Below are positions 55,410 through 56,685 of a stretch of 56,685 nucleotides of DNA, in pieces. The position numbers and the translations under genes are program-made. Position 1 is the first letter of the stretch; each line of letters begins with the position of its first letter. Below the pieces are notes generated by a model, which saw only the letters and a program-made list of their open reading frames with translations, made no database searches and had not been told where the DNA came from. The stretch is from Cyanobacteria bacterium RU_5_0 (GTDB taxonomy: Bacteria; Cyanobacteriota; Cyanobacteriia; Elainellales; Elainellaceae), in the NCBI GenBank assembly GCA_012033255.1, contig JAAUSF010000017.1, positions 1-56,685 of the forward strand, in the 5' to 3' direction.

Positions 55410-56213
55410 TTAACGATGGACTGCGCGTTCTAGCCGATTCCAGGCAGCACGTACAGCGTACTTGGCTTTTTCCCAACCTAACCCAGAGGAACCATACTGC
55501 TGTTCATAGTCCTGCCGCAGTTCAGGCTCAATCTCATCGTAGGTTCTCCCTGTGTCACGATAACGAATGTAATTTTCGTAACCTGTGCGATAGGCGGGTT
55601 GATAATCTTCATAGGTTAAACCTGGGTCATAATAGGGTTGAGATGTATAATTTTGCCGCCAGTAGTGATCTTCATTGAAGAATAACGCATTGTTGCCAGC
55701 CCGATTCCAGGCATCTCTAGTCGCATATTTAGCATCATCCCATTGCATATTTGCTCTGGGATATTGGGTTTCATAGTCTCGTTTTAACTCTGGTTCAAGT
55801 TCATCATAGGTTTTGCCTTGACCTTGATAACGGGTATAACCTTCATAGCCTGTACGATAAGCAGGTTGATAATCCTCATAGACCCGTCCCGTATGGACAT
55901 AAGGACGAGAAAGATAATTGTTTCGCCAGTAGGCATCCTCAACAGTTGGGTTGATCGCTTCTGCGGCTCCTTTACCAACCAAACCGCCAATAACACTACC
56001 GATCGTCGCTCCCACAACGGCTCCCACTGGACCGGCAACTGCACCGATCGCAGTCCCTAATGCGCCCGCTGCCGCCGCACCAATTCCAGTTCCAACCGGA
56101 TGGGCACCTGTTTCACCTGTAAAGGGATCGCGATTAGGATTAGCTTCAACTTGTTCGTTGTCAACCCGATCAGGGATATCATTGCGATCGCGAGTTTCTC
56201 TATCACTATTCAT
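55410..56213 (-). CDS. Glycine-zipper protein with two Trp/Tyr-rich repeats
   Basis: 267 residues from the Met at 56213 (MNSDRETRD); GGAGGG 11 bases upstream decides against longer versions. A Gly/Ala-rich segment (GIGAAAAGALGTAIGAVAGPVGAVVGATIG, about 42-78) is glycine-zipper-like and may insert in a membrane. Two repeats of about 80 residues follow, each with YWR.NY..(R/Q)PY, YEDYQPAYRTGYE, (R)TYDE(L/I)EPEL and AWNR. The pattern occurs in bacterial stress-related proteins of unknown role; no function is assigned. Confidence 0.75.
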   Translation of the reverse strand: MNSDRETRDRNDIPDRVDNEQVEANPNRDPFTGETGAHPVGTGIGAAAAGALGTAIGAVAGPVGAVVGATIGSVIGGLVGKGAAEAINPTVEDAYWRNNYLSRPYVHTGRVYEDYQPAYRTGYEGYTRYQGQGKTYDELEPELKRDYETQYPRANMQWDDAKYATRDAWNRAGNNALFFNEDHYWRQNYTSQPYYDPGLTYEDYQPAYRTGYENYIRYRDTGRTYDEIEPELRQDYEQQYGSSGLGWEKAKYAVRAAWNRLERAVHR

Positions 56214-56357
56214 CGGTTTCACCCTCCTAATGGAAGCAAAGTGAACTGTCACTTTTAACACTATTAGGAATATGGGGTGCCATCCCTCTTCCCTAGGGGA
56301 GAAACACTCCTCTGCTTCAAGAGCGGATTTTCTTTTAACAGGTTCTTAGAGCCTATG

Positions 56358-56481
56358 AAAACGGTTTAGATCCCCCCTAGCTCCCCTTAAAGAAGAGGGA
56401 ACCGAGCCATCAAAGTCCCCTTTTTGTTGGCGAAGCCTTCCCGAAGGGTAGGAGGATTTAGGGGGGATCTAAGCCGTTTTG
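56358..56481. mobile_element. 124-bp MITE-like element with 22-bp inverted ends
   Basis: The left end AAAACGGTTTAGATCCCCCC and right end GGGGGGATCTAAGCCGTTTT are inverted repeats with one mismatch over 22 bp. The inner part contains CCTTCCCGAAGGGTAGGAGG. No ORF and no evident target duplication. Adjacent to a transposase 3' end. Confidence 0.8.
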
Positions 56482-56571
56482 CTCATTCTTAGATGGCTTT
56501 TCAAGCCGCTTCTTAAGGAGGGAGGGAACACACTCTTGGAAATGTGTTCCTTGAACTCTTAGGATCGTGGA

Positions 56572-56685
56572 TTAAATAACCTGTAATTCTGGCTTTGCCG
56601 TGTAATTCCACTGAGGCAAGAATTCATCAAAGACAATTTTCATGTTGGCTTTGAATCCTTCCGCCACTTTTCGCCCTGTTTGATA
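56572..56685 (-). CDS. Transposase C-terminus, ISAzo13-like, cut by the window end
   Basis: The final 37 codons of a minus-strand frame, open to the window edge. They read YQTGRKVAEGF and DEFLPQWNYTAKPELQVI, similar to the WNYT-type end of ISAzo13 family DDE transposases. Only the 3' end is here; whether the gene is intact cannot be seen. Nothing else is present between 56482 and 56571. Confidence 0.6.
   Translation of the reverse strand, partial: YQTGRKVAEGFKANMKIVFDEFLPQWNYTAKPELQVI

Overview
The window is chromosomal DNA of a cyanobacterium, very probably filamentous and Leptolyngbya-like; the genus is inference. Evidence: dense GCGATCGC (HIP1) octamers, plastid/cyanobacteria-specific genes (Ycf66, Ycf35, DUF2997, the Mg-chelatase D subunit), two RpoD-like group 2 sigma factors, an RRM protein next to rpsU, and a bilin-type GAF kinase. 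I found no rRNA, tRNA or CRISPR array.

Layout. 1-5.5 kb: small unknown protein, cyclophilin and argJ (one operon), Ycf66, then a convergent thiamine-diphosphate enzyme of the transketolase/phosphoketolase type. 5.7-11.5 kb: two repeat-rich islands flank a TnpB element, a secreted repeat protein and a large SH3/lysozyme-like secreted protein. 11.5-18.8 kb: tryptophan 2,3-dioxygenase-like gene, divergent FtsL-like/FtsI operon with 17-bp tandem repeats in its promoter, cofH, a large membrane protein. 18.6-28.3 kb: small zinc-ribbon protein, GNAT, secreted protein, group 2 sigma factor, HerA-like ATPase, chlD, ispD. 28.3-39.5 kb: ferredoxin-MBL protein, candidate DXCF cyanobacteriochrome histidine kinase, MidA-type methyltransferase, SigC-like sigma factor, priA. 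39-45.9 kb: the ferredoxin/ycf35/DUF2997 cluster, an RTX protein, a Ser/Thr kinase, a frameshifted GNAT gene and an ACT protein. 45.9-46.9 kb: decayed HicAB-like toxin-antitoxin DNA and repeats. 46.9-56.7 kb: radical SAM enzyme overlapping a GT2 glycosyltransferase, NYN nuclease, ECF-type ATPase, accA, cysteine desulfurase, pentapeptide protein, rpsU, RRM protein, a glycine-zipper repeat protein and a cut transposase 3' end.

Most genes are housekeeping. The unusual layer is repetitive DNA. At least four non-autonomous inverted-repeat elements are present: family A (ends CCACCTGTAAATTTT, two copies with exact 8-bp target duplications), family B (ends GGCGTTGCTGAAG, one copy with an exact 8-bp duplication), a 91-bp hairpin element inserted at TA with its near-empty site elsewhere in the window, and a 124-bp element with 22-bp ends. 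A second layer is low-complexity polypurine/polypyrimidine repeat (GGATGAAGGATGA-like), abundant between genes and also lying in frame inside or at the ends of about nine proteins (ChlD, the histidine kinase, PriA, HerA, MidA, IspD and others). I regard that and the DXCF kinase as the observations most worth following up. I did not see a clear multi-gene defence or biosynthetic system that is wholly new.
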